Shown: positions 33,512-44,908 of the stretch, one piece after another
Numbering within the stretch: the stretch's first letter is position 1
Layout: the number at the start of each line of letters is the position of its first letter
Source: Cryptomeria japonica
Lineage: Eukaryota > Streptophyta > Pinopsida > Cupressales > Cupressaceae
Assembly (NCBI RefSeq): GCF_030272615.1
Contig: NC_081406.1
Location: 262,722,624-262,786,623, forward strand
Direction of reading: 5' to 3'
Length of the DNA: 64,000 nucleotides
Program-made: the position numbers and the translations under genes
Notes under the pieces: model-generated
What the model saw: only the letters and a program-made list of their open reading frames with translations
The model's database searches: none
What the model was told of the DNA's origin: nothing

Positions 33512-36500
33512 TGTCACGAAGGATTGTGCTAAATGCTAAGCCTTAAAGCTCAATAATCTTGGGAAAAATGGGGACATATTTAGGTTGTGGGTGACCTAAA
33601 ATGAAGATGAACCTCTAGATTATGCGTTGGTTCTCTTAAAAATTCCTCCTACAAATATTGAAACTTGCTTAGAAAAGTTATAGAGATTTCTTTAAACTAA
33701 AAAAACTACTACTACTACTACTACGAGGTGATACACAAAAAATTGTAAGGTTTACTTGCTGCTCAAAATCACAATCATGCTTCAATCAAAGAAGCTTGTT
33801 CATTTACAACCTAAATCAAATCATGGAATACATAAATATTTTATAAGAAGGTTTTTTGTTTCAGCATTTGCAAGGAGGAAACCATGTTGCAAAACTTCAA
33901 ACTACCTAAATCAACCTAACACAACTCATAAACTATATTTGAAATGAATCCTTTTGCTTTAATAATACATAAATGAGACATATTTAGAGGATTCAAAAAA
34001 GAAACACAACAAACACATCAAATAATTCATCCACAACACCAAAACAAAGGAGATTTTGGAAGGAAATTGTTGCCCTTTATTGATATTGAAAGGAGATGCT
34101 AATACAAATTGAAAAGATACTTCTAAAATTGAAAATTCTTTCCGAAAATTGAGTTATATTACTTCAAGTCTTTTTGTGTATGCAAGCCAAAAGAAAGATC
34201 TAAAAATAAAAGAATAATAGAAGAAGCTTTATTAGAAAGAATCCCTTATCAATTGAAATATATGATTTGGCTTGAACTGCTTCTTTGATCCTCACACTCA
34301 ACTACAATTGGTGGTCTTTGACCTTGGTTTCATCTCCAACTTGCATGACTTTAGCTCTTTGTGTCAAATGAGATCAAAAATCATGCAAAAAGGTGCCTTA
34401 AACTGCCCTAAACTAAAGGTTTGTGGGCCCAAAACTTGTCTCAACTCATGTACCACCCATATGAGGTTCTTAACTGGCCATAAACTCATGCATTTGCTGT
34501 AAAATTCCTCTTTTTTAGGCCTCAAACTATTGTATGAACTAAAACTCCACCTTTTCAAGACTCAAATTAATCTCTTGACTGATGTATAATATGAGGACCT
34601 ATTTGTATATTAGAAGGGCTTTGTGATTTGATCTCAATGAAACTTGACTTAAACTTTATGAGGTGTGGATTTTTAATCCTATAATTTGATTTTAATGGAA
34701 AACCCAAAGACCACTAATGTTTAATCTTTATGAGGTTGTTTTCTCCATTTTTTTGACCTTTGATCTCTGATATGAAAGCTACAAAAATTGTCATTGATCC
34801 TCAAATGTTGTATCTATGTAGTTTACTACAAAGTGCTCCTTACCATGCTCATTCACTACTATGCATGATGAATGGCCTATTCTTCTTGCAATTGTATCAA
34901 ACTTGCCCTTTTGATAATTAATAAAATCACTCTACTTTGTACCTTTGGTTGTCTCAATAACCTTCCTTATGATTGTGTCATGATGGTGATTTGTTTCTTT
35001 TTTTTATTGCATTTCTCTTTTAGCATTCAATGATAAGGATGTTGTCATTTGTTTCATTATGAAGATTATATTCTTGTTTCTTTGTCTGTCATTATTTGGC
35101 TCCTGATGTTCCAAGATAAAAATCTTTATCATTGATCATTATTTTGTTGACCTACTCTACCTTTGTCATTATGGCAGTAATTAGGGTATTTTGGTAAGTT
35201 CATTGACTTTTGGATTTTAGGTTTTGCCTTCTCATTATGATCTCTATCATCATTTGTGGCTCCTAGGAACTTTGACATGCATTTGTCTTCTATTTAATCT
35301 TATGACTATTACTATCTTAGCAGTACGCCATTATTCTAGCATTAATTTCATGATCCTTCAAGTTGTTCTTGTTCAACATAGGTTATTGTGACTGTCTTTT
35401 ATCCATGCAGCCCTTTGAGTCATGAGTCACCTTGCACAAAGATTATAGGTTTCATAACCCTATTCTTTTGACAGTTTAGGCAATGATTTCTTCATTTTTT
35501 AATCTTCATATTACTATCAATCACTACTACATCTGTGTCTTGTATGTGGGTTCCTTATCTTGTGACTATCCCTTGATAAACCTCACTCTTCATAATAGGT
35601 CTTTGAAATTATACAATAGACTGCAATCCTCTATATTTCTACTCTTATAGCTCTTTCATAGTGCATTTAACATTGTCCTTTTCTATGATTGTTTCATTTT
35701 GATGGCGACCCTTTAATTACATGATCATGTCCTTTGGTATTTCATGACTATCTTGACTAAATATTAGTTGTGATGCTTGCCTTTTCACTCTAGAGTAAAG
35801 GTTATTTGTTGTGATTATTATGATTGTATGTGTGAGAATCATTTAGGTGTCTCTCTTTGCTTCATTATTAAACATTCATTCTTGATTCTTCATTTTTTCA
35901 TTGTCTTTCAAGATGGAATTTCAACGTATACATGTCTTCAAGATATGTGATGATGTCTACTAATTGGCTTCACATAGTATTCCTATTGTCATTAAGTTTA
36001 CCTTGTGTTCACTGTATCTTTTCTAATGACTGCAATAATTTCTCACGACCATGAAAACTTCCAAGCACTATGAATAGTAACCTTTTCTCTTTGAATGCAA
36101 TTAGTCCACTGCTATGACCGTTTTTAATCCTCTAGGTTTTCTTTTTCCTTTTGTTCCTTAAAGTTTTCAATATTATTATGATTCTTAACTGTGTCTTTTG
36201 CTTATGACAATTTGTTTGCTTCCCAATATCACAAAAATACTGTTTTCCATAAAGGAGAGACTTTCATCTTGTTTTTTCATTGAATTTACAAAAGCATGAC
36301 TCTCTTATATCTTTTTCAAATCTCTTCTTCTATTTTTGTTGATATTATACACTATCATTCCATTGACTTAGGCCTCTTGGTGGATCTCTCTTGTCATATC
36401 ATCTTGTCTTTGCCTCTACAACCTTCTTTGAAGATGGATGTCCTTTGTACTTTATACTTTTTCTATACTAGAACTCCTTTGTCTCTACTCATGCAAGCTT

Positions 36501-36699
36501 TATTCATGTTTGCAACTATCATATATGATAGTGACATTATTTTAAATGATTTTGTGCCTCAATGCTACAACAATGTCTTCAAGTTATAGATCTCTACTAT
36601 ATTCTTGTTTCAACTATCATTTAAATGGGTTTGTCCTTTAACCACTATTAGAGTTGCATCACTTTGAAAATGTTGTCATGGTAATTTCAAACAAAATTG
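33512..36699 (-). mobile_element. Right (5') LTR of the long-LTR Gypsy relic
   Basis: Starts TGTTGTCACGAAGGATTG on the plus strand and is at least 3188 bp long, matching 22881-28400 apart from that copy's insertions. It is cut at about 36699 by the Copia element. It preserves empty target sites for the three elements nested in the left LTR. No coding capacity. Confidence 0.7.
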
Positions 36700-38110
36700 T
36701 GACTACTGGACCCATAGTAGGACTGAGAGGGAGGGGGGTGGGGGGTTGAATCAAGTTGAAACTTCAAAATTAATTAATTATAAATAACATCTAACCATTC
36801 TACAACAATACCTAAAACACATCAACCATTAACACATGAACACTAGATTTACGTGGAAAACCCAAACAAGGAAAAAACATGGTGAGAATCAAACTCACAG
36901 TATGAATAAAAATTAATACAATGTTTTAGGCTTACTACCAAGGAGCAACAACACCTGATGGACTTGCAATCTAAGGCACACTATCTTAGGGAAAGATACA
37001 TGGACTTGCACAACTAAAGCACACTGCTTCAAGGAAATATACAAAATGATGCTAAAGGACCCACTATCATTTAAAAACAAAAGAAATAGCAAAACCAATA
37101 TGAGAAGGATCTCCTAAACATGGTATGTTCTTGAACATCAGTATTAAATGACCAACATAATGGCAAACATCTATGACCACTATCACTATCTCAATGTATT
37201 ATCTCACAGAATATGTCATATTCAAAGCTCTTTATTATCTTTTGCACACCTGCATTCTGAAATATTCTTGCATATAATTCTCATACACTTCTCAGCAATT
37301 CACACACATTTTCATTACTCAACTAATAGAACCACACTCCTTAAATATAAGATAGATCAGCAAAACCTAACTGAGGGTTGTTCATAGTCAAAATAAATAA
37401 ATATTGCATAAAATAAGCCACCTGGACCAAAAATACTCAAGGTGTTCCACTCCAAGAGAAATAGGGGACCCAAATATATCATAACACATCCTTCCAAGAT
37501 GAATCCAATGATCTACACATGCTAGCACATCCTCAAAAATCACCATAAAAAATAATGTGTACATAGGCAATAGAACTCATCAATTAGTCAGCTTAAAAAC
37601 ATCTTCTGATGCAAATTATGCCACGTGGATCTCCATGCACAATGGTGAGACCCATAACAACATTCTAACTCATTCTCCAATGCATATTCAGACCAAATAA
37701 CATGATCCAATCAAGATAATCTATCTAGACATACGAAACCAAAACACAATTAAATATACCAACCACAAGTCAACATAACTCTCTCGCAGAATAGAAACAC
37801 AATGAGAGAAACAAATTGAGAACACAACACAAGCCACAAAATTGTGTGTACTAAACTGCAACACAAACTGTAGCATATCTGGAGGCCATTGAAGACTTTC
37901 CATACCAATTTGATAGACACTGTTACTACCAAAGAATAGAAATGACTAGCTTTTGTAAACTATAACCAAATTGCCACAACCAACACCAAAATATCAAACT
38001 CAACTGCAACACCAAATACAAGATAAAATCAGGAACATATCCAAATCAAAATCCATCCAGACAACCAAGTTTGACATCAATGACAACCATACAAACTCAT
38101 ATTTCCAACA
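36700..38110 (-). mobile_element. 3' LTR of a degenerate Copia element
   Basis: The minus strand begins TGTTGGAAATATGAG at 38110, directly after a polypurine tract. Near the other end is ccttgtttgggttttccacg, a U5 word of this LTR type (36840-36875), and a C-rich/ctctcagtcc stretch (36720-36745). The left edge is placed at about 36700 where similarity to the long Gypsy LTR stops. Confidence 0.65.
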
Positions 38111-38125
38111 ATATCCCCCTTTGTC
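38111..38125 (-). promoter_or_regulatory. Copia polypurine tract
   Basis: The minus strand reads GACAAAGGGGGATAT immediately before the LTR start TGTTGG. This is the plus-strand primer site of the element. The same arrangement is at 60549-60563. Confidence 0.65.
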
Positions 38126-38373
38126 ATTGATGGCAACACTTGAGCTCATCAAATCATTTCTCTCCCTATCAACAATTTCTCTCCCCCTTTGACATCAAAG
38201 ACAAAGGGAAAAACACAATTTATTAATCATCCAACACATACTCCACTGCTCCCCCTGAGAGCAACAACAACATCAATCTAGGAGATAATAGATAAGCTTT
38301 GAATCTCCCCCTCGAAAGATGCACCACTACTATGCATCTAGTTTGAAAAAGGAGGGGCAATAACCCCTAGTTC

Positions 38374-40509
38374 CTATTTGAAATACTCAAAAGTATCCTT
38401 CGTCAATGCCTTAGTGAAAATGTCTACAACTTGTTCTTTTGTAGAAATATACTCTAATCGGACTTCCTTTTTTGCAATGTTGACCATTAAGAAATGACAT
38501 TGGATTGAGATAAGTTTAGTTCTTGAATGCATTACCAGATTCTTTGAAATGTTTATACCACTAATATTCTCACACATAATGGAAATAGCTTCATCATATA
38601 CAACTTTGATATCTCTAAGAGTATGTTTCATCCACATAACCTAAGTACAACAAGATGTTGTTGCAATGTATTTCGCTTTTGCAGTAGATAGAGATATTGA
38701 ATCTTGCTTCTTACTTAACCAAGAAACCAACCTATCTCCTACGAAAATTGCACCACCACTAGTACTTTTCCTGTCATCAATACTTTTGGCCCAATCAACA
38801 TCTGTTTATGTTTTCAACATAAAGTCTTCATTATTCTTATACCAAAGACCAAAATTATGTGTCCCTTTCAAATACTTGAATATCCTATTTAGAACTTGCT
38901 CATGTAACTACTTTAGTTTATCCTAGAATATTGCAACTAAATAGACAACCTGCATGATATCCACTTTATAGGTAATTATATATAACAGTCCTCCAATCAT
39001 AGATCTATACTTTTTCTGATCAACTTCTGAAGATACATCATTACTACTCAATTTACAACCAATAGTTAAAGGGATAGAAACCCGTTTACAATTCTCCATT
39101 TCAAACTTCTTTTCCATCTCTTTGACATATCTAGCTTGAGAAATAAAAATTTGATCCTCTAACTAAGTAAATTGTAGACCAAAAAAGAATGACAACTCAC
39201 TAATCATTGATATTTAAAATTGCTTTTGAGCTCTTCTGCAAACTCTTTACATAGATCATCACTTCCTCTGAAAATAGACAACAACAATCAATAGCTTGTT
39301 ACCTTTAATCTTAAAATAAATATTATTATCAAAGCAAGACCTTTCCTAAAATTTTATTGTAACAAATATCTATCCAATCTATCAAACCAAGCTCTAATTT
39401 CTTGTTTGAGCCCATAAAGTGTCTTTTTTAATTTTCAAATGATATCCAGATCTTCAGATAATTTGAATCCATCTGGTTGTTCAATATATATTTCATCCTT
39501 GAGTTATCCATTTAGAAAAGTTGACTTAACATCCATTTGATATACCTTGAAACTCTTATAGGTAGAAAAGGCAAGAAACATTCTTATAGCTTGCATCCTA
39601 GCTACTAGAGAAAAAGTTTCCTCAAAATTAATACCTTCAACTTGTGAATAACCTTTACATACCGGTCTTTTTTTTTTTCCTAGTGACATGTCCTTGTTCT
39701 TTTAGCTTGTTTCAGAACACACACTTAGTTCCTATCACATTTTTATCCACTGGTCTAGGTACCAGTTCCCATGTCTGATTTTTTTGTATCCGATTAAGTT
39801 CTTCTTTCATTGCTTTTACCCAACTCTCTTCTTTGCTTGCTTACTCATATGATTTTGGTTCCACCAATGAAAAAATAGTAGTTTTCTTTCTCATTTGGTT
39901 TTGCAACTCTTCTTCTTGTTTGAACTTTTTATTTTTATCTCCAATTATCTGATCTTTTGAATTATTCTTTTGTATATATATGGCTAAGGTATTAGTAAAT
40001 TTATCAACTTCTTCTTCTTCATTGTCTTTCAAATCTTTATTTTCTTTTATAGGGACTGGGATAAACTCAAAATCAATCTCGTGTACGATTTTAGGGGCAG
40101 CCTAATTCCATTATTCACATACTTTAACATTTGTACTGTCCTCTATCTTGTTTAGTCTTTTGTTTTAACACTGGTAAGCCTTTTTGTTTGTAGCATATCT
40201 CATAAATATTGCTTCATCCACTTTGGTATCAAACTTTCTAAGATTATCTTTATCTCTTATGATATAGCACTTACTTCCAAAGATTTTAAAATACTTCATA
40301 GTAGGAGGTCTTCCATTCCACAACTCATAAGATGTCTTAGTATGATTTACTCTTAGTTGAATACTATTAAGAATGTAAACAACAGTATGTACAACTTCTT
40401 TCCAATATGCATTAGCCAAGTTAAAATCCTTCAATATATTTTTATCCATCACAATAATAGTCCTATTCTGTTGGCAAGAGACATTGCATTGTTGTTCAAA
40501 TGTTGTCAT
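38374..40509 (-). pseudogene. Copia pol remnant (integrase, RT, RNase H)
   Basis: Fragments in Copia order on the minus strand. The integrase C-terminal part is at 40165-40509 (LNSIQLRVNHTKTSYELWNG, FKIFGSKCYIIRDKD). RT is at 39504-39689 (VCKGYSQVEGINFEETFSLV, VYQMDVKSTFLNG). The RT/RNase H junction is at 38923-39117 (RSMIGGLLYI). RNase H is at 38374-38637 (IDCHF-type region, EYISTKEQVVDIFTKAL). Stops and frame changes separate all of them. Gag, protease and the integrase core are missing: the relic ends abruptly at about 40509 against different DNA. Confidence 0.85.
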
Positions 40510-40973
40510 TGATGGAAACTAGAGTCAAATATTCAAATCTGTAGTTCATGATCCATTTATACCAGAAGAGAGATTGAGGTCCAGTGAGATAGAAAAATGT
40601 ATCTGGAAGTGTATAGTATTTTGGTTGGCAGTTTAGTTGTGTTGAGTATTTGGTGTTGTGGATCTCAGAGAAGCAATGTGATCGTGTAATATGCCTTATT
40701 CTAGGTTTATGGCCTCTGGTGATGATTCTTGAGTGCATTGAAAGGTTTGGTATATAGGGTTTCAGGTAGAATAGTGTTCATTAGAAGTAAAGTGTGGATA
40801 TTCATTGTGTGGATCATGCAAAGTACATTTGGTGTAATATCCCTTGCTAATTATGGCCTTAAAATGTTGAAGATAGGCTCAAGGAATATTGTCAAACAAT
40901 TCACATACAACATTTAGCTTGCTAGTTTGAGTTTCAGACTGTAATAGCCCCTATTGTTATATGACTAAAATGC
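40510..40973. other. Unassigned segment, possibly a plus-strand Copia LTR start
   Basis: Begins near 40504 with tgttgtcattgatggaaact, which resembles a Copia LTR terminus, and has no coding frame. It is interrupted at 40979 by the young Gypsy element. The sequence resuming at 54457 does not show an obvious LTR end. Confidence 0.3.
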
Positions 40974-40978
40974 GTAGG
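40974..40978. repeat. Target-site duplication of the young Gypsy element (left)
   Basis: gtagg directly before the LTR TG; identical five bases at 54452-54456. Confidence 0.9.
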
Positions 40979-41746
40979 TGTGTATGGTGAAAATGGATAG
41001 CAATAAACAACAATATTGAAAGACTAAAATGGATTCAACCACCAAACCCTAGCCTAACAATGAACAAAGATCCACCATAACATATGAAGATAACCTAAGA
41101 CAATGCAAAATAACTCAAAAATCACAAAGATTATACCATCACATGTCCACTAGGGTTTTGATCTCCATTCTTCCTATCTCCATTGATCTTGTTTGATATG
41201 CTTGCTCTCAGATTTTTGTATGCACAAGAGCTCAACAAAGAACGGAATGTGGTTGCAAGTAGAATTGTAGTGTAGTCAATTGATCCAGTAGTTAGGGTTT
41301 GGTAATGAAGAAAGCATCTCCTTAAATAGAAGACACAATAGAAAATGGAGGGTTAAGATTGAGAGGTGTAAAAAGGAGGTCGGCTAGGATTAGAGGGTAG
41401 GTATAAGAAATACCAAAATAATGAAAGGGGTAGGTAGTGTAGGAAATAAGAGATGAATGACATGTGTCATGTGTAGAAAAAGATAATGAATTAATTAAAT
41501 AAATAAAGATTTATTTAATTAATAGAAGAAGTAGGACAATTAAATAAATAAAATATTTATTTAATTTAGGAAAGGGATAATTTAAATAAATAAATGTATT
41601 TATTTAAATGAGAAATAAGGCTAGAAGAGGATAAATGAATTAATTAAATAAATAAAGATTTATTTAATTAATAGAAGAATTAGGCTTAGATAATTAAATA
41701 AATAAAATATTTATTTAATTAGACATGACAATTTCGGGTGTCTACA
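40979..41746 (-). repeat. 3' LTR of the young Gypsy element (768 bp)
   Basis: Identical by eye to 53684-54451 except one G/T difference near 41525 (aatagaag here, aatataag in the other copy). It ends tgtctaca at 41746, next to the PPT. The 41490-41730 part carries five AT-rich palindromes (see 54190-54430). Confidence 0.93.
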
Positions 41747-41760
41747 TTTTGCCCCTCTTT
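41747..41760 (-). promoter_or_regulatory. Polypurine tract of the young Gypsy element
   Basis: The minus strand reads AAAGAGGGGCAAAA immediately before the LTR TGTAGACACC. It primes plus-strand DNA synthesis and fixes the element's orientation. Confidence 0.8.
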
Positions 41761-41992
41761 GAGACAATGCGGCTTGTCGCGTTGTTTCAAAGAAAATAAG
41801 ATGAACTGATACAGAGTTGCCCCAGGATGGGAATGATATGCCCCCTCGAGAGATTGGATGAAAAAGTCTGGAAAGATTGCAGACAATCTCTCGATAAGAA
41901 AGATGGGATAGAATGGACCGATTGGATAAAGTGACAAAGTCACGGGATGAGGAAGACTGACTCGGGAAATGAAGACGAGGGCCAGGCTAGGC

Positions 41993-41999
41993 TATAAGA
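41993..41999 (+). promoter_or_regulatory. TATA box of the antisense gene
   Basis: gctataagatag lies about 95 bases before the antisense start codon 42091, with C/A-rich start-site-like sequence (tcattgtcatctac) about 35 bases downstream. It indicates an internal promoter pointing opposite to the LTR promoter. Inferred from motif and spacing only. Confidence 0.5.
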
Positions 42000-42090
42000 T
42001 AGACCACGGGCAAAAGACATCCTCATTGTCATCTACACCCTTACGAGATCACAGTGCAGAGCGAGAAAAGAGCAGCAGCAGTCAGCAGCG

Positions 42091-43903
42091 ATGGCATTCG
42101 TTCATAGATTCGACCGTGTCCGCCGATTCCAGCGACCAGCCGATGCAGGAGAGCCGGTAAGTACCCGAAAACCTCCTCGTACTTTCACGCATTTCAAGTT
42201 TTGTCATAAATGCATGTTTAGGAGCAATAAATGCGCTAGAAATAGGATAGTTTAAAAGTGCAAAAACGCGCAACCACGTCTGTGTCAGCGCTAGGCGCGT
42301 CTGTGTCCAACAGGCGCGTCTGTGTCGGGTCCAGGCGCGTCTGTGCCTGGAACCGCGTTTGTGTTGTATGCGGACGCGTTTGTGAAATATAGTAGCGTCT
42401 GTGATTTTGAATAGCGTTTATGTCATGTAGGGACGTCTGTGTTCCCTGGTCGCGTTTGTGTCTGGCATAGGCACGTTTGTGTTCAGAAAGCGCGTCTGTG
42501 TTTCAGAGGCGCGTTTATGCAGTCTATAAGCGCGTTTATGAGTTAAAAGCGCGTGTGTGTTGAAACAGTGCGTTTGTGTGTTTAAATGCATGGTTTTAGT
42601 CGTTTAGGTCAAATCGGCAGTTCTGTGATGAACATACGCTGTCGATTGGATAAGCTGCTGAGAGGATACACTCAAGCAGGTCCTCTAGGAAGATTAGGAT
42701 AGATCAAGGCACTTTGTGATGAACAGGGAGCACCAGGATATACAGCACTTTGTGATGAACAGGGAGTGCAAATGTGAGTGACACTTTGTGATGAACAGGG
42801 AATGTCACACACGTAGTACTTTGTGATGAACAGGGAGCACTACTAGGATAAATAGCAACACTTTGTGATGAACAGTGAGTGTCACTAGGGTAGATAGCCA
42901 TATGCATTTAGGTAGCAAGTAGCATTTTGTGATAAACAGTGAATGCCACGATAACTGACAAGATTGATTTGCGTGACTGCAGGAGTATTTGCCGATGTTG
43001 GAGTCACGGGAGAGATTCCCATCGACTCAGAGACTGCGACCGGAGTTGTCTATCCAGGACATGATTTCCGTTGAGGAGATGGGCCTCACACATATGCTCT
43101 ATGTGCCCGAGTTTCGGGCAAACATGGGGTTGCTGACTGCGTTGGCCGAGAGATGGCACTCAGAGACATGCACGTTTCACCTGCCGATGGGTGAGATGAC
43201 AGTGACACTGGAGGATGTATACAGGATATTACATGTTCCCATTGATGGAGAGTTGATCCCCTACGACCGTGACGGTGACAGGGAGGCCTTGAGATGGGTC
43301 TTTCAGGATCCTGAGTTGGAGATGCGAGCAGGCCATGTAGCCTGGGACACCATGACTGCCACAGGATTAGCATTGCCGACAGTTGTTGGGGGAGTTATCA
43401 GTGGATATCTGTGTCCAGACAGGGCCACACGAGGATTGGCAGTGGGCTGGGGAGGGGCCTTGGAGACGCTGATGGCAGAGCACACTAGGTATGCATGGGG
43501 GCCATGTGTCCTAGCACATTTGTATTATGAGCTGCATCAGTTTGTATACCATGGATCAGTGGGTTTGGGCTGTGGTGTGACTCTCTTGCAGGTGTGGGCC
43601 TATGAGCACCTTCCCATCACACGGCCTATTCATTTCAGAGGCAGAGGACAGGGACAGAGTTTTGTGCACCTATATGCGATGATTACATCCCAGCCTCGGA
43701 TTGGGAGATTGGAGCACTGGAGGAGAGTCATTGATGACATTGACATGGTGATCTGGAGGCCGTACCTGGGGTGCGAGGAGTGGGAGGACGATGCACTGGA
43801 GCTGCCCTACACCTTCCAGAGCAGGTACCTGATTGGGCGGACGCCCTATATATTAGAGAGACAGCTGGTGGACAGGGTATGTAGGCAGTATGGCAGGATT
43901 TAG
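42091..43903 (+). CDS. Antisense plant-mobile-domain (PMD) protein, two exons
   Basis: Exon 1 42091-42156 (22 codons, MAFVHRFDRVRRFQRP) ends at donor ccg/GTAAGT. Exon 2 starts at 42983 after tgactgcAG and continues in the same phase (EYLPMLESRERF) to a TAG at 43901-43903. About 329 residues. The core reads WHSETCTFHLPMGEMTVTLE, VYRILHVPIDG, YAWGPCVLAHLYYELHQF and VIWRPYLGCEEWED, typical of the PMD (MAIN/MAIL1-like, aminotransferase-like) family, found in both plant silencing/meristem proteins and transposons. It lies antisense inside the Gypsy element, between pol and the 3' LTR, where Tat elements can carry antisense ORFs. Coding is GC-rich against AT-rich surroundings, and the start context is agcgATGGC. 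The stop may be a recent nonsense change, since the frame continues open to 44908. Confidence 0.82.
42261..42582 (+). repeat. Array of ~16 GCGTCTGTGT-type motifs (3' array)
   Basis: Variants of gCGCGTCTGTGTcc / CGCGTTTGTGTt recur every 18-22 bases. The core CGT(C/T)TGTG is kept while linkers differ. In the minus-strand (genomic) RNA it reads ACACAGACGCG, complementary to the leader arrays at 51798-52081 and 53296-53573. Confidence 0.85.
42708..42949 (-). ncRNA. Array of six stem-loops with covarying stems
   Basis: Units at 42708-42734, 42745-42769, 42778-42808, 42813-42843, 42855-42885 and 42919-42949. Each has a 15-base loop, ttgtgatgaacaggg on the plus strand (last two: ...acagtg), between complementary arms. 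Arms differ between units yet stay paired: gcact/agtgc, gtgacact/aatgtcac, gtagtact/agcactac, gtagcatt/aatgccac. Seven arm positions are A-C on the plus strand and hence G-U on the minus strand; none is the reverse. This favours an RNA structure in the element's sense transcript, 3' untranslated region. Function unknown. Confidence 0.72.
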
Positions 43904-43906
43904 AGG

Positions 43907-44908
43907 ATGCCCCGAGGCTCGGGCATGTATGCCCGTACGGTCAGAGATCAGGTGCAGTTTGGCCCACTGTTATCCTATGATCAGGCAGTGATGCAGCTAG
44001 CGGAGATGATGCCGATGCCATGGGACATGTGGCCAGAGGTAGATGATGCAGGGATGGACGCAGAGTACTCTGCGTACTGGGCAGAGCATCCATTTCCTAG
44101 GTTGACAGATCCGGCAGAGCCACTGGATGGAGAGGGTGGAGGAGATGATGATGATGGAGGAGGGGATGGAGGTAGGGGCCGGCGGAGGCAGAGGGGAGTG
44201 GTGGGAGAGAGACGGGTAGCACCTCGGAGGGAGGGAGGTCAGGAGAGAGCAGCTCTAGTGGTGAGAGGACGGGGTGGACTGCCCCTACAGGTGCCAGCAG
44301 CACAGGGTCCCAGAGAGGGACAGAGACAGGTGCAGCCAGAGGGACAGAGACAGGTACAGCCACAGGTACCTATACAGGCACAGGGACAGGCACCTGTAGA
44401 GGAGGAGCCACAGGCAGGGACGGAGAGCGGAGACTCTGAGGAGGATGAGGTGCTTAGGCTACGGGAGATCTGCCAGGGCCAGGCAGATGAGATTGAGGAT
44501 TTGGTTCGAGAGAGGAACCACCTCAGGATCAGGGTCCGAGATATAGAGCGGGAGAGGGATCAGGCCATCCAGAGATATACCGAGGCCGAGACAGCTCTGA
44601 GGGCAGGTAGGCGAGCACCAGAGGATGCAGTGGCAGGCTACGCATATGTTTTGCGAGCCAGAGAGGAGATTGCCTACTGGAGGGATCTATATTATGCAGC
44701 CGTGCCAGCAGAGCAGCGGGCGAGGAGCTTCCAGAGATCGTCGCGCACAGCGACGGTTACAGGAGGGAGCCGCAGGAGACAGGCATCCAGCGGTGGGGTT
44801 ATGGGGCCTCCACCACCACCAGAGGGACAGGGGGATCCTGGGGCGGGTCCATCTATAGCTCAGACTCCGTCGAGGCGAGGCGGCTCCGAGGGAGGGAGTT
44901 CCTCATAG
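43907..44908 (+). CDS. C-terminal continuation of the antisense PMD protein (Gln/Gly-rich, coiled coil)
   Basis: In the same frame as the PMD exon and separated from it by a single TAG, with an ATG two codons further. 333 codons. Residues ~75-165 are low-complexity and acidic, Gly/Arg- and Gln-rich (GEGGGDDDDGGGDGG; QRQVQPEGQRQVQPQ). Residues ~178-240 form a heptad coiled coil (EVLRLREICQGQADEIEDLV, RVRDIERERDQAIQRY). The tail is Pro/Ser/Gly-rich. PMD proteins and transposon-borne relatives often have such disordered tails, so I read this as the C-terminal half of one ~660-residue protein interrupted by a nonsense codon. A separate ORF or read-through cannot be excluded. Confidence 0.65.
   Translation: MPRGSGMYARTVRDQVQFGPLLSYDQAVMQLAEMMPMPWDMWPEVDDAGMDAEYSAYWAEHPFPRLTDPAEPLDGEGGGDDDDGGGDGGRGRRRQRGVVGERRVAPRREGGQERAALVVRGRGGLPLQVPAAQGPREGQRQVQPEGQRQVQPQVPIQAQGQAPVEEEPQAGTESGDSEEDEVLRLREICQGQADEIEDLVRERNHLRIRVRDIERERDQAIQRYTEAETALRAGRRAPEDAVAGYAYVLRAREEIAYWRDLYYAAVPAEQRARSFQRSSRTATVTGGSRRRQASSGGVMGPPPPPEGQGDPGAGPSIAQTPSRRGGSEGGSSS

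Larger units (their letters stand above)
42157..42982 (+). other. Intron of the antisense PMD gene, packed with repeats
   Basis: 826 bp between GTAAGT and TGCAG. The 5' third holds about 16 degenerate GCGTCTGTGT motifs (42261-42582). The 3' third holds six stem-loop repeats (42708-42949) ending 31 bases before the acceptor AG. On the element's sense strand the same DNA is 3' untranslated region. Confidence 0.7.

Noticed and set aside
42261-42582. Regularly spaced short repeats resembling a CRISPR array
   Set aside because: The repeats are only ~10 bases, degenerate, and in a plant retrotransposon; there are no fixed-length spacers and no Cas context.
42704-42907. Minus-strand frame with repeated VHHKV-type peptide
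   Set aside because: It is the translation of the stem-loop array. Conservation follows stem pairing and the loop, not codons, and the frame does not hold across all six units.
43860-43905. Mini-intron that would splice out the TAG between the two halves of the antisense PMD gene
   Set aside because: A GTATGT and a GCAG are present but only ~20 bases apart, too short for a plant intron.
44097-44363. Pro/Leu-rich minus-strand frame inside the antisense gene
   Set aside because: Produced by the GC-rich Gly/Gln repeats read on the other strand.
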